33,751 bases of DNA from a virus, in the IMG/VR virus record IMGVR_UViG_3300032322_001355, positions 1-33,751 of that record, one strand, 5' to 3'. Within the stretch, counting starts at the first letter, position 1, and each line of letters opens with the position of its first letter. Shown piece after piece: positions 7,402 to 15,205 of this stretch. The notes beneath the pieces are model-generated. The model worked only from the letters and a program-made list of their open reading frames with translations. It was not told the origin of the DNA and ran no database searches. The translations under genes and the position numbers were made by a program.

Positions 7402-9143
7402 TGATGAATAAGCAATTTGCAGAATTACAAGTTTACCCAATCGGAGGTGGTATCGCCTTTGGATTGCCGGGTACTACAACTCCGTTCCTGGCACTACCAA
7501 GCGGACAAGCAACAATCAAACCTTGGGGTACAAGTGGTTTTTTATTTGAGAATATTCTCACAGGCGATGTTATTGCTTTTGTAGCTGAATACGATGATGT
7601 GCTTGATAACACAGATGCTCCTTATGGTGGAGACCAGACTACTGTCTTTATTGCCTTAGCAGCTTTTTTTTTTGATTTAGGAGGCGGTGGTGCATCTGAT
7701 TTAGCAGGGGTTTTAAATATTGGCAATACATCAGGCTCAAACGATATTTCGTTCGATGCTTTTTATGGCCTTTTTTTTGCCAATGCTTCAAGGCTAAGAG
7801 AGGGAACAATTGATGCTGGCCTTGGAGGAAATAGAGGTATCGCTGAAATTTGCGGAGTAGGATTTGAAAGTAAGTGGGAGGCAGGTCGCAGATATATTAT
7901 GGGCAGCAGCGGTGATACTATCCGACAGTCATTGTATAATTTTAATGTGACTCCTACTGTAACTGATGACGATACATTAGGCTATGCAGTTGGATCGCTT
8001 TGGACATTAGACGATGGAACTACTTATGTTTGCTCGGATGCTACAACAGGAGCAGCTGTTTGGGCAATTCAGGAATATGATTTTATAGGTTTTGACACAG
8101 CAGCAGCACATTCAGTTGTAGAAGCAGAATTGGCTTGGAATGATACTGACGGAACGTTGGATTTAGGTCTAAAAGGTGGGTTAAAAAATAAGCTTGGTCA
8201 GCAATTAGTAGTTCGTGCAAGAAACACGAGCGGTTCTTTGATTGCAAAAGGCAGCGTTGTAAAAGTTGTCGGAGTGGCTGGTGGATTCATCGGTATAAAC
8301 TTGGCACAAGCAGACAATGACACAAATAGCGCAACAGCTTTTGGTATTGTTGCCGAAGACATTGCAAATAATAGCAACGGGTTTGTCACAATCAACGGAA
8401 TTGTTCACGGAGTTAACACAAACGCTTTTAACGAAGGTGACATTCTTTACCTTAGTCCAACTACACCAGGAGAAATTACAAATGTTAAACCAGTCTCTCC
8501 AGCTCACATAGTTGTAGTTGGATATGTAGCAAAGAAAAGCGCAGGAGATGGACACATCTTGCTACACGTTCAAAATGGTTATGAACTTGATGAATTACAC
8601 GATGTGACTATCACAAGTGCTGCTAATAACGATGCTTTGGTCTATGAGAGTACAACAGCTCTTTGGAAAAATAAAACTATCGGTGGTTGGAATTACATTG
8701 TTAAAAGTGCTAATCAAGATGTGACAAATAATGCAACTTTACAAGATGATACAGAATTGCAGTTTAGCGTTGTTGCAGGCGGTCAGTATATGATTGAATT
8801 AGATGCTGTAATTGCTTCAAATAGTACAGTTGCCGATTATAAAAGTGCATTTGCAGTTTCTGCTGGAACTATGAAAGGACAAGGTATTGTAGTAAATAAT
8901 AGTACTGGTAGTGTAGCAGGAGTTTCAAATATTACAGCAGGAGCTGCATCAGTTACAAATTCAATAGGCTCAGGAACTTCAGTAAATGATTTAGACTATC
9001 TTCTTAGTATTAAAACAATTTACTCTTTTACTGCTTCATCAAACGCTATATTTAAATTTCAATTTGCACAAAATACGGCTACTGCAGCAACAACGGCACG
9101 CACTTTTAAAGGTTCAATTTTAAAATATAAAAAAATAAACTAA
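7401..9143 (+). CDS. Putative tail fibre / receptor-binding structural protein
   Basis: 580 aa. The N-terminal 140 residues are a glycine-rich structural domain. Residues about 260-400 (GQQLVVRARNTSGSLIAKGSVVKVVG, LAQAD, GIVAEDIANNSNGFVT, INGIVHGVNTNAFNEGDILYLSPTTPGEIT) match a beta module I know from phage fibre and minor structural proteins. The C-terminal 150 residues (NQDVTNNATLQDDTELQF...) look like a trimeric fibre tip. Homopolymers of ten and eight T occur in the coding sequence but stay in frame. It follows the connector with a 1-nt overlap. Fibre role is inferred; a head fibre is the alternative because all neighbours upstream are head genes. Confidence 0.6.
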   Translation: MMNKQFAELQVYPIGGGIAFGLPGTTTPFLALPSGQATIKPWGTSGFLFENILTGDVIAFVAEYDDVLDNTDAPYGGDQTTVFIALAAFFFDLGGGGASDLAGVLNIGNTSGSNDISFDAFYGLFFANASRLREGTIDAGLGGNRGIAEICGVGFESKWEAGRRYIMGSSGDTIRQSLYNFNVTPTVTDDDTLGYAVGSLWTLDDGTTYVCSDATTGAAVWAIQEYDFIGFDTAAAHSVVEAELAWNDTDGTLDLGLKGGLKNKLGQQLVVRARNTSGSLIAKGSVVKVVGVAGGFIGINLAQADNDTNSATAFGIVAEDIANNSNGFVTINGIVHGVNTNAFNEGDILYLSPTTPGEITNVKPVSPAHIVVVGYVAKKSAGDGHILLHVQNGYELDELHDVTITSAANNDALVYESTTALWKNKTIGGWNYIVKSANQDVTNNATLQDDTELQFSVVAGGQYMIELDAVIASNSTVADYKSAFAVSAGTMKGQGIVVNNSTGSVAGVSNITAGAASVTNSIGSGTSVNDLDYLLSIKTIYSFTASSNAIFKFQFAQNTATAATTARTFKGSILKYKKIN

Positions 9144-9145
9144 TA

Positions 9146-9448
9146 ATGGCATTATTACTCACAAAAAACACGACTCCAATTAACGTACAAGGAACTGACA
9201 TTGAGCTTGCCTCTGTCTATGTACGTATTATTTTTACTTGTCAAATTGATGGCTCGCTAACTATTACCTACAAAACATATCTTAACTATGATGCGTTTTT
9301 GGCAGGCAAAGAAATAGCAACAGACATACAAAATATGACTTACAATTTTGTAATTCTCGAAACAGAGACACAATCTTTGGAGGTTGCACTTTTGTATATG
9401 CAAACGGCATTTATTGAATTAGGATATAACGCTGCAATCGTAGCGTAA
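9146..9448 (+). CDS. Hypothetical structural-operon protein
   Basis: 100 aa, not recognised. Strand-rich first half (YVRIIFTCQIDGSLTITYKTYL) and a helical end. It starts 2 nt after the fibre-like gene stop, so probably co-translated. It may be a fibre chaperone or accessory, based only on location. Confidence 0.6.
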   Translation: MALLLTKNTTPINVQGTDIELASVYVRIIFTCQIDGSLTITYKTYLNYDAFLAGKEIATDIQNMTYNFVILETETQSLEVALLYMQTAFIELGYNAAIVA

Positions 9449-9476
9449 CTATCACCACCATTCCCATTATAGACTA

Positions 9477-9785
9477 ATGAACATACTATTATTCCAGGAA
9501 GCTATCCCCGGCTTTATTAACTCACTCGCAAATTATGGGGTATTAGGCATCTTTGCTATACTGATGATTGCAATCATTTATTTTATGGGTAAGCAATTCT
9601 TTATTTGGCATAAGAAGAATGAATCAAGGATTCAGGAACTTGAAAAAAGATTGGAAACTTATCTTGTTGAAGATAGAACTACACTTATGGAAACTCTTGC
9701 TTCTAACAATCACGTAATCGAAAACAACACTTCGATGATGAAAAAGCTTCTAAATCTTGTCGAGAAACTTGAAAAATCACACTAA
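9477..9785 (+). CDS. Putative holin (BhlA/UviB-like)
   Basis: 102 aa with one N-terminal membrane helix (YGVLGIFAILMIAIIYFMG, residues about 20-38). This is followed by a charged cytoplasmic coiled coil (WHKKNESRIQELEKRLETYL). The same plan is seen in BhlA/UviB-type putative holins. The next gene also encodes a membrane protein, and a holin/antiholin pair at the end of the rightward head operon is plausible. No experimental support. Confidence 0.5.
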   Translation: MNILLFQEAIPGFINSLANYGVLGIFAILMIAIIYFMGKQFFIWHKKNESRIQELEKRLETYLVEDRTTLMETLASNNHVIENNTSMMKKLLNLVEKLEKSH

Positions 9786-9786
9786 T

Positions 9787-10038
9787 ATGTTCAACTTCTT
9801 AAAAGAAAGTACCGATGTCAGTTCGATGCGAGTAACTTTGTTCCTGGGTACTTTGTGTGTGTGCTTGCTGTGTATTGGTATTTTGGTTTACATAATCATT
9901 CACGCAGTAAAATGCACTACATTAGACTGGTCAGGGGTATCAATATTCTTGACATCGATAGCAGCATTCACCGGTACATTACTTTACGGAAAGGTGCAGC
10001 AGAAGAAAGTAGAAAACAACGAAGAAAATAAGGCATAA
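9787..10038 (+). CDS. Two-helix membrane protein, holin-like
   Basis: 83 aa from ATG 9787; an upstream start at 9757 would extend 10 residues into the previous gene and is less likely. Two membrane helices are evident (VTLFLGTLCVCLLCIGILVYIII and VSIFLTSIAAFTGTLLYG), with a charged C-terminal tail (KVQQKKVENNEENKA). Small two-helix proteins next to another membrane protein at an operon end are commonly holins. It is the last gene of the operon, directly before the bidirectional terminator at 10036-10072. Confidence 0.55.
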   Translation: MFNFLKESTDVSSMRVTLFLGTLCVCLLCIGILVYIIIHAVKCTTLDWSGVSIFLTSIAAFTGTLLYGKVQQKKVENNEENKA

Positions 10039-10072
10039 AAAAAGAGCATCTTAATCGGATGCTCTAATTTTT
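10036..10072. terminator. Bidirectional terminator between convergent operons
   Basis: AGAGCATC (10043-10050) pairs with GATGCTCT (10058-10065), with an A run before and a T run after. It can therefore terminate the rightward head operon and the leftward replication operon, whose last genes face each other here. Confidence 0.85.
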
Positions 10073-10566
10073 TAGAATGGAAGTTCACCATCATCATCGC
10101 CAGTAGGAACTTCAGCTCGGAGTTGTGCCAGTTGCTCTGTTGTTAAATCGAACTTATCTTGTATCTGTGACATCGTAAGCTCACCTTTTTTTACTTTTAT
10201 CTTCATAGCCACCATTTGACCGTTGGTGGGTTCGGGTAAGCTTGGCTTGTCTTCGTGCTGCTCAGTCTGTTTTTCTCCCTTATAATTCAATTTACGTGCG
10301 GTAGAAGCAATGATATCGGTGTAATACTTTCCATCGTGTTCTCTGTATTCAACTTTCCCTTCAATGTAGCACAAATCTCCTTTGTCAGCTTTAAACTCTT
10401 TAAAGATAGTGCAGCGATGCCATTGTGTTTTTTCCTGCCACTCTCCGTTCTTATCCTTGTAAGACTCAGATGTTGCAACAGAAAGATTTGTTAGCTTGTC
10501 TCCGCTCTTTGTATCCTTAACATCAATTTGACCGATGCGCCCGATCAGCGTTAGTTTGTTTACCAT
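10072..10566 (-). CDS. ssb: Single-stranded DNA-binding protein
   Basis: 164 aa. The start is taken at MVNKLTLIGRIG (ATG 10564-10566), where the OB fold begins; an upstream ATG at 10626 would add 20 unlikely residues. OB-fold signatures include NKLTLIGRIG, SVATSESYKDKNGEWQEKTQWHRCTIF and YIEGKVEYREHDGKYYTDIIA. The acidic tail ends DDDGELPF, the typical SSB tip that recruits replication proteins. The segment in between carries a helical insertion (EQLAQLRAEVP). It is the last gene of the leftward replication operon, ending at the terminator shared with the head operon. Confidence 0.9.
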   Translation of the reverse strand: MVNKLTLIGRIGQIDVKDTKSGDKLTNLSVATSESYKDKNGEWQEKTQWHRCTIFKEFKADKGDLCYIEGKVEYREHDGKYYTDIIASTARKLNYKGEKQTEQHEDKPSLPEPTNGQMVAMKIKVKKGELTMSQIQDKFDLTTEQLAQLRAEVPTGDDDGELPF

Positions 10567-10567
10567 T

Positions 10568-10693
10568 TTAATGATTTTTAGGTTCGTAATATTTATATTT
10601 ATTTTTTCGCTTTGGTTTATAACCAATATTGTTTGTCAACAGCAACAGGCCGAAACCTGTGCTGAGACAAAAGATTGCTATTGCTAACACCAT
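10568..10693 (-). CDS. Small single-pass membrane protein (41 aa)
   Basis: 41 aa. An N-terminal membrane helix (VLAIAIFCLSTGFGLLLL) is followed by a very basic tail (KPKRKNKYKYYEPKNH). The ATG overlaps the end of the upstream gene by 10 nt and the stop lies 1 nt before the SSB start, so it fills the gap in the operon exactly. Too short for family assignment. An inner-membrane-inserted peptide acting on the host early in infection is one possibility (inference). Confidence 0.55.
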   Translation of the reverse strand: MVLAIAIFCLSTGFGLLLLTNNIGYKPKRKNKYKYYEPKNH

Positions 10694-11001
10694 ATTGAAT
10701 CCTCCGAATCATTTTCATAGGCTTCTTGAAGATGTTCACAAAAATATCGGTCAAGTTCTTTCCAAGACTTCTCAAATATAATAGCTGCTTGGTCAATGGT
10801 GACACTTTTATCATAGTCTTCGATATAAATGTCGGTTAGTTCAAAATATCCTCCCAAATCGGGTTCTAACTGACAGCCATAAGAATCTCTGCTGCCCATT
10901 TCAGGTTCTACATAGTAACCTGAGATTTTAACATAAACTTCGTTTGTTGGAAAATTGTCGCACTCCATAAAGAGGCCTGTGGTGAAAATTGCGTTTGTCA
11001 T
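10684..11001 (-). CDS. Hypothetical early protein
   Basis: 105 aa, acidic, with many Asp/Glu and Tyr residues (EVYVKISGYYVEPEMG, GYFELTDIYIEDYDKSVT, DRYFCEHLQEAYENDSEDSIWC). Not recognised. Acidic small early proteins sometimes mimic DNA, but nothing here proves that. It is the first gene behind the operator-associated box at 11032-11039 and carries an AACTACCAA leader motif 3 bases before the ATG. Confidence 0.65.
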   Translation of the reverse strand: MTNAIFTTGLFMECDNFPTNEVYVKISGYYVEPEMGSRDSYGCQLEPDLGGYFELTDIYIEDYDKSVTIDQAAIIFEKSWKELDRYFCEHLQEAYENDSEDSIWC

Positions 11002-11004
11002 AAC

Positions 11005-11013
11005 TTGGTAGTT
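11005..11013 (-). promoter_or_regulatory. AACTACCAA leader motif
   Basis: Minus-strand 9-mer 3 bases upstream of the ATG (AACTACCAAGTTATG). The 14-base context is identical to that of the gene at 15131. It is complementary to the hairpin loop at 18769-18777. Confidence 0.7.
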
Positions 11014-11031
11014 TTAATTATTAACGATGCA

Positions 11032-11054
11032 CAAAGATAATAATATTTTATTAC
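11032..11054 (-). promoter_or_regulatory. Operator copy 2 with leftward promoter box
   Basis: TATCTTTG on the minus strand (11032-11039) fits TAnnTTTG and directly abuts the palindromic operator TAATAATATTTTATTA (11038-11053). A clear TTTG at -33 is not visible, so the promoter may be weak or activator-dependent. It lies between the P-loop ATPase gene and the 105-aa gene, giving SSB and its neighbours their own promoter. Confidence 0.65.
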
Positions 11055-11064
11055 ATTGTACGTT

Positions 11065-12786
11065 TTACAGAATATTTTTTAAATTTATTTGCACACATCT
11101 GCCAATTAAACCCGAACTGAATCGAGTAGTGTTGCGCTTTCCTGCACCAGGATGCCTTGTCAATACCGTGCTGTAACTTACTGCCCACGGTGTGCGACTC
11201 AAAACTTGCTTAACAAAAACTGAGGTGTTCAGAATCAGCAAATATTTTTCTTTCTGCTCTTCAATAACTCGCAATCCAAGCCTCTGAAGCCTCTCATCCG
11301 CTGCCGATTGCTTAATTTTTGCCTGTGGTTCATACTCAGAAGCATATTCGACCAACTCACCAACTGTAACAGTACCAATAAAATCTCCTTCAATCCTTGT
11401 TTCGTGCTGTAGTATGGTTTGCAGACATCTTTGTTCATCTGTCAAGTCCTCTTTGTCTTCCAATATTCCTTTCGCATCCAATATTGCAGCAGCTTCATTC
11501 AATGCCGTTTGAGGTTCAACAACATCATCGTTCCAGGTATGCCACCATCCGCCCAACAGCGCACCGAATTGGTCAGCAATAGCACGATCACCCACCAGTT
11601 CCGATATGGCTTCCGTAAAAATATAAATGCTTCTGAGCATATTCGGTAAGAGATTCACCATTCTCGCTGTAAATCTCAATCCAAAATCACCTGTAATGGT
11701 TTCTTTCTTAATCTTGTTTAGCTCCTTGAACTTGTCCTGGTTGCTGTGCTTCGCAAGTTCAAAGATTGTAAACCTTCTCTTGTCTGAATCATTGACCAAT
11801 TGCGGATTGATTGACACCATCAAAAAGCAGCTACGAACAAAATAGTCCGTTGCCTTGCCGTCTTTCCCACCTTTTGGAATGGCAGGTGACTTCTCCGAAC
11901 TTCCTGCTCGTGCCAAGGCAATAACTTCCTGCATTCTCCTTGCTGCATTCTCATCATTACCCTCCGATTCATCTATCGTCACTGGCATAGCATCAGAATT
12001 GAGCTTCTGCCTTATCGCTGCCTCTGTCGCTGCTGTTCCCTGAGCATTTATTGAGAACTCTCCTAATACCGGGTGAACAATCTGTTCAAGCACATAAGTT
12101 TTTCCGTTCCCTCTTGGGCCTGTAATCCAACAATGAGGCCGCCAAGATAGTGCGCCACAAACAGGAGCTATCGCTAACCATCCTGCTAATAACTTACCAT
12201 CAGCTTCAGTATTCCAATTCAATCTCGATAACAATCTTGTCAGTTTAGCACATTCCAACTTATCCATCATATTTTCTATCGGAATGCGGATGTTCTTTCG
12301 CATCTCATAGGTAAACTCCGTATCAATGCTGCCAAGGTTGTATCTAATCTTCTCGCTGAGTAACTGCATCCCGGTATGGAAGATAATTCTATCAGATTCC
12401 TTCCAGGCACCACGACCTCTGATGCTCTGCAAATCAAAATAACCTACTGCATTACACATCGTAATCAGGTAGTCTGCAATATACTCGCTCTTATCAAAAG
12501 ATTCGTTCTGCCAAAATTCAATCGGTGCGAGCTGAACAACGTGCTGTTTTGTAAACTTCGATGTGCTAAATGCCAAAATAGCATTGCTCAACTTTGAGTA
12601 AAAGTAAAAACGCTGAAATCTGCTTTCAGAATCCCATCCTAATGGCTTAAAATAACCACCTACAAAACCACGCTGGTCTGTTGGAGGTGTGTTGCCCGGT
12701 GCAGGTTGTGCTTTTGGTTTTCGGGTTCTTTTCTTTGGTGGTTCTTCCTGATCGGATTCCCAATTGATTGATGGTAGTTTTTTCAT
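11065..12786 (-). CDS. P-loop replication ATPase/helicase (VirE/DUF927/SF3-like)
   Basis: 573 aa. The Walker A motif GPRGNGKT is at about 223-230, the acidic Walker B segment MPVTIDE at about 267-273, and a sensor-like SCFLMVSINP near 320. The N-terminal 200 residues begin with a basic, proline-rich linker and contain a helical region with no visible primase catalytic motif. The layout resembles phage and mobile-element replication ATPases of the D5/DUF927/VirE type. With SSB, an SF2 helicase and the iteron region, it is the best candidate for the replicative helicase. The AACTACCA 8-mer occurs at +8 inside its first codons. Its start overlaps the upstream gene by ATGA. Confidence 0.65.
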   Translation of the reverse strand: MKKLPSINWESDQEEPPKKRTRKPKAQPAPGNTPPTDQRGFVGGYFKPLGWDSESRFQRFYFYSKLSNAILAFSTSKFTKQHVVQLAPIEFWQNESFDKSEYIADYLITMCNAVGYFDLQSIRGRGAWKESDRIIFHTGMQLLSEKIRYNLGSIDTEFTYEMRKNIRIPIENMMDKLECAKLTRLLSRLNWNTEADGKLLAGWLAIAPVCGALSWRPHCWITGPRGNGKTYVLEQIVHPVLGEFSINAQGTAATEAAIRQKLNSDAMPVTIDESEGNDENAARRMQEVIALARAGSSEKSPAIPKGGKDGKATDYFVRSCFLMVSINPQLVNDSDKRRFTIFELAKHSNQDKFKELNKIKKETITGDFGLRFTARMVNLLPNMLRSIYIFTEAISELVGDRAIADQFGALLGGWWHTWNDDVVEPQTALNEAAAILDAKGILEDKEDLTDEQRCLQTILQHETRIEGDFIGTVTVGELVEYASEYEPQAKIKQSAADERLQRLGLRVIEEQKEKYLLILNTSVFVKQVLSRTPWAVSYSTVLTRHPGAGKRNTTRFSSGLIGRCVQINLKNIL

Positions 12787-13142
12787 TGCTTAGATTTTAA
12801 TCCGTATTTTTCTTCCTGGTATTCCATAAACTCATTGGCTCTTTGAATGCTTTCAGCTCTTGCAGCTTCCTTTCCGTGCATCCCGAATATCTTTCTGATG
12901 CTCATATCGCATCTGTTATCAAGTTTAAGGGTGTGCAAGGTAGGACTTACAGTTGGAACTTCCAAAAAAATTGTTTCAGATTCTGCATTTTTTAGTTCTT
13001 CAATCAGTTCATTCAATACTGATAGCTGTCTTTCTTTCTTCTCACGATATGCTTTTTTCGTGACTTCATCCTTTAAGAATCCATCCATATATTTTGCCTC
13101 GGAGATAAGCTCTTGGATGACTTTTTGTGCTTGCTCAATCAT
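12783..13142 (-). CDS. Hypothetical coiled-coil protein
   Basis: 119 aa. The first half is strongly helical and charged (IQELISEAKYMD, KKAYREKKERQLSVLNELIEELKN), with coiled-coil character. The second half contains RCDMSIRKIFGMHGKEAARAESIQRANEFMEY. Not recognised. It overlaps both neighbours by 4 nt, between a VRR-NUC nuclease and the replication ATPase, so a helicase loader or nuclease partner is conceivable but unproven. Confidence 0.6.
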   Translation of the reverse strand: MIEQAQKVIQELISEAKYMDGFLKDEVTKKAYREKKERQLSVLNELIEELKNAESETIFLEVPTVSPTLHTLKLDNRCDMSIRKIFGMHGKEAARAESIQRANEFMEYQEEKYGLKSKQ

Positions 13143-13483
13143 ATTCTTTCTATTTTTGCGATGCCGCCTGCATCATTAACATTTTTTATAAATCGTTTCT
13201 GTTCATCACTTACTCTGCCAGTCTTTGTTTTTACTTCTACTGCTGTGAAGACTGCAATACGTTTGCCCACCATATCAGGAGTGATTGTTATCTCAGTCCA
13301 TCCAATCAAATCGGAACTACCTTTGCACAATCCGAACTCAACAAAACGAGGGTACAATAAAACTCTGTCACCGTTTATGCTGCCCATCTGGCCCTGGTAT
13401 GCTGTTCCGACATTGTTACGGAATAAAACTCCTCTGCCTGCGTGAGCTGCTCTGATTCTGTCATAGTGCTGTTGTTCTTTCAT
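13139..13483 (-). CDS. VRR-NUC domain nuclease
   Basis: 114 aa. It matches the VRR-NUC subset of the PD-(D/E)XK superfamily. An N-terminal RNNVGTAYQG is followed by PRFVEFGLCKGSSDLIGWTE, where GSSDLIG contains the catalytic Asp. The motif AVEVKTKTGRVSDEQKRFIKNV (E-x-K, then Q) comes next, and a terminal AGGIAKI. Stand-alone VRR-NUC proteins in phages act on branched or junction DNA (family knowledge), so Holliday-junction or flap processing during replication is likely. It overlaps the downstream coiled-coil gene by 4 nt and the upstream zinc-ribbon gene by 23 nt. Confidence 0.85.
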   Translation of the reverse strand: MKEQQHYDRIRAAHAGRGVLFRNNVGTAYQGQMGSINGDRVLLYPRFVEFGLCKGSSDLIGWTEITITPDMVGKRIAVFTAVEVKTKTGRVSDEQKRFIKNVNDAGGIAKIERI

Positions 13484-13673
13484 ATCGATAGTATTCTCCT
13501 GTTAAAAAATCATATTGAAACCAATTGCCTGAAAACTTACTTAGATATGTTTTTTCATTAACAATCTTTATGTTTCCTCCGCAGTCTAAACACTTTTTTT
13601 GTTCCGTTGGGCAATTATGCCATACTGCTTCACATCCAGGATCAGGGCAGACTTTAATATTTAGATCTTTCAT
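13461..13673 (-). CDS. Small zinc-ribbon-like protein
   Basis: 70 aa. Cysteines in CPDPGC and CLDCGG are spaced like a zinc ribbon, with an additional HNC between them. The C-terminal half is aromatic (FSGNWFQYDFLTGEYYRYER). It could be a nucleic-acid-binding accessory of the VRR-NUC gene that it overlaps, or an adaptor on a host protein. It overlaps the upstream lysozyme-like gene by 4 nt. Confidence 0.6.
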   Translation of the reverse strand: MKDLNIKVCPDPGCEAVWHNCPTEQKKCLDCGGNIKIVNEKTYLSKFSGNWFQYDFLTGEYYRYERTTAL

Positions 13674-14116
13674 AGCTTTCGAAATTTTTCAAGGTACTTC
13701 AATGTTGATTTATGATTATATCCAACAGGGCCGCCATTCCACATCCTTGCAAGCTCTTCATACGTTGGATATCTGCCATTCCGCTGCGCAAAGGTATGCG
13801 AGTGAACGCCCATCGTTGCCCAAAATACGTGATCTGCCTTCGTGCTGTCAAACATATCAGCGTGAGTATATCCAAGCAAGTCCATAAGTCCGCTGCCCTT
13901 TACGCAAATCTGATGTATGCCATATCTCCCATAAGCTCTGCCACCATCACCGATAACGCTGTCAATATTATTGGTCTCAATTTGTCCAATTTTAGCCATA
14001 AACTGACTATCGCAAGTATCTCGGTAAATGATAACCGTTTCAGTTACAATCCTTGTTTCAGGTTTTTGACAGCCTAATCCAAGAGAAAAGGCTGCCAAGA
14101 TAAATATTTTTTTCAT
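13670..14116 (-). CDS. Lysozyme/transglycosylase-like lipoprotein
   Basis: 148 aa. The N-terminus MKKIFILAAFSLGLGC looks like a lipoprotein signal with Cys16 as lipidation site, though the lipobox is loose. Residues about 40-148 resemble an SLT/lysozyme-like domain: IGQIETNN with candidate catalytic Glu47, GDGGRAYGRYGIHQI, and ELARMWNGGPVGY. Substrate would be peptidoglycan in the periplasm. It is oddly placed inside the leftward replication operon rather than with lysis genes. An early membrane-anchored muramidase could act on the wall during takeover or in superinfection exclusion (inference). Confidence 0.7.
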   Translation of the reverse strand: MKKIFILAAFSLGLGCQKPETRIVTETVIIYRDTCDSQFMAKIGQIETNNIDSVIGDGGRAYGRYGIHQICVKGSGLMDLLGYTHADMFDSTKADHVFWATMGVHSHTFAQRNGRYPTYEELARMWNGGPVGYNHKSTLKYLEKFRKL

Positions 14117-14343
14117 TTTATTAGCTTTTTTTCGACAGGAATAAATCCAGTACCTGTACCTTCATTGCCCATCATTTTTAAGAAATCAATCTCTACCTTC
14201 GCAGAGTTAATTATTGTGTCTGCAAGTTTTGAAATTGCCTTGGCTTTTGCTGTCTCTTTCTCAACATCGGCATCTTCATCCATTAGCTTTTCAATCTGCT
14301 CAAATAAGAGGTTTCTCAAATCCTCAATTTTATTTCGTGCCAT
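14113..14343 (-). CDS. Hypothetical helical protein
   Basis: 76 aa, mostly one long charged helix (KIEDLRNLLFEQIEKLMDEDADVEKETAKAKAISKL) followed by VEIDFLKMMG and a short basic tail. Small helical proteins of this style often accompany HNH-type genes in Bacteroidota phages and prophages. No function is known. It overlaps the upstream gene by 14 nt and the downstream gene by 4 nt. Confidence 0.6.
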   Translation of the reverse strand: MARNKIEDLRNLLFEQIEKLMDEDADVEKETAKAKAISKLADTIINSAKVEIDFLKMMGNEGTGTGFIPVEKKLIK

Positions 14344-14944
14344 TCTTTCTGATAGTTCTTTTTAGTTTTTGTAATGCCCTCATTGTCTTTTTCAACTCTT
14401 CAGGATATCTGTGCATCGTGTTAAGCTTCATATTCTGTCCTTTACTAATGAGCATCAGATTGTTAATGTCATATTTGTTCTGTCTTTGGTCTTTTACTCG
14501 TACTACGCATCCTTTCGGTACTTTTCCGTAGGTTTCTTCCCAAATAAGAATCTCTTTTCGAATCCATTTTTTATCGGCCACCTTAACAAGTAAAAACTTA
14601 TCTTTGCCATCTATCCTGGTAGATCCGACTTCCCTTGTATTGTGAGGTTTTTGTCCTTTCTTGAAGCTTGTCTCATTGGCTCCCATATAACCTTTTGTTC
14701 CTTTGTTCCAAGTTGTATGACCAGGTTGGAATCGTGTTTGATTGCCAAGTTCCCTAAGCTTTTTAGCTTCAATATTAAGAAGCATCTTAATATATTCTTC
14801 TGACCTTTTTAAGCCTAAAAGATATGCTTGTGTGTAAATACTTCTATCTGAGCGACCTAAGATTCTGCAAATCTCCTTTATGTCGGTATCAGAGTAGAGG
14901 GCACTTAGTACCCTCCGCTCATCTTCAGTCCATTTACGCTTCAT
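14330..14944 (-). CDS. HNH-family protein with apparently lost catalytic histidines
   Basis: 204 aa from ATG 14942-14944, which fits the conserved start KWTEDERRVLSALYSD better than the upstream ATG at 14980. Residues 1-60 are a SANT/Myb-like helix-turn-helix (EICRILGRSDRSIYTQAYLLGLKRS). Next come WNKGTKGY and KKGQKPHN segments, typical linkers of this family. The nuclease core reads IWEETYGKVPKGCVVRVKDQ..NKYDINNLMLI. Family members usually have His where this one has the Thr of EETYG and the Cys of GCVV, so it may be a DNA-binding protein without nuclease activity. It overlaps the upstream gene by 11 nt. Confidence 0.7.
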   Translation of the reverse strand: MKRKWTEDERRVLSALYSDTDIKEICRILGRSDRSIYTQAYLLGLKRSEEYIKMLLNIEAKKLRELGNQTRFQPGHTTWNKGTKGYMGANETSFKKGQKPHNTREVGSTRIDGKDKFLLVKVADKKWIRKEILIWEETYGKVPKGCVVRVKDQRQNKYDINNLMLISKGQNMKLNTMHRYPEELKKTMRALQKLKRTIRKNGTK

Positions 14945-15131
14945 CCTTAGCTCTTTTGAGATAGTAAACAGCTTCCGCAATTATAACTGAAAGGCTGCCC
15001 AACTGTGCGTGTGCTTTATACTCATCAGCAATAGATACTTTGTTTGCCGTTTCTTTCGAGCGTTCCATTGCATTTTCAAGTTGTTTCAATGCCTGCTCAA
15101 TGCAGAACTCAACTTCAGTAAGATTTTTCAT
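14934..15131 (-). CDS. Hypothetical early protein
   Basis: 65 aa, helical (EFCIEQALKQLENAMERSKETANKV, then LGSLSVIIAEAVYYLKRAKDEA). Not recognised. It is the first gene of the leftward replication operon behind operator copy 3. The leader AACTACCAAGTTATG is identical to that of the gene at 11001. Confidence 0.6.
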   Translation of the reverse strand: MKNLTEVEFCIEQALKQLENAMERSKETANKVSIADEYKAHAQLGSLSVIIAEAVYYLKRAKDEA

Positions 15132-15134
15132 AAC

Positions 15135-15143
15135 TTGGTAGTT
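15135..15143 (-). promoter_or_regulatory. AACTACCAA leader motif
   Basis: Minus-strand 9-mer 3 bases upstream of the ATG of the first replication-operon gene. It is complementary to the hairpin loop at 18769-18777. Confidence 0.7.
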
Positions 15144-15169
15144 TTGATGTTAATAATTGATTACGGTTG

Positions 15170-15195
15170 TAAAGGTAATAATAAAATTTTATTAC
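15170..15195 (-). promoter_or_regulatory. Operator copy 3 with leftward promoter box
   Basis: The perfect 16-bp palindrome TAATAAAATTTTATTA (15179-15194) sits just upstream, in minus-strand terms, of TACCTTTA (15170-15177), one mismatch from TAnnTTTG. This is the only perfectly symmetric copy, so it may be the strongest repressor site. It controls the operon starting at 15131 and lies immediately after the SF2 helicase stop. Confidence 0.65.
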
Positions 15196-15205
15196 GTTGT
15201 ACTTT

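Noticed and set aside
7664-7673. Ten-T run in the fibre-like gene as another frameshift site
   Set aside because: The reading frame continues normally and no open alternative frame or overlapping start is present.
10617-10814. 65-aa minus-strand ORF near the SSB gene
   Set aside because: It lies mostly inside the 105-aa gene in another frame; the 41-aa membrane ORF at 10568-10693 fits the operon spacing better.
12847-13179. Plus-strand ORF over the coiled-coil gene
   Set aside because: It is antisense to three tightly overlapping, recognisable minus-strand genes and has no leader features.
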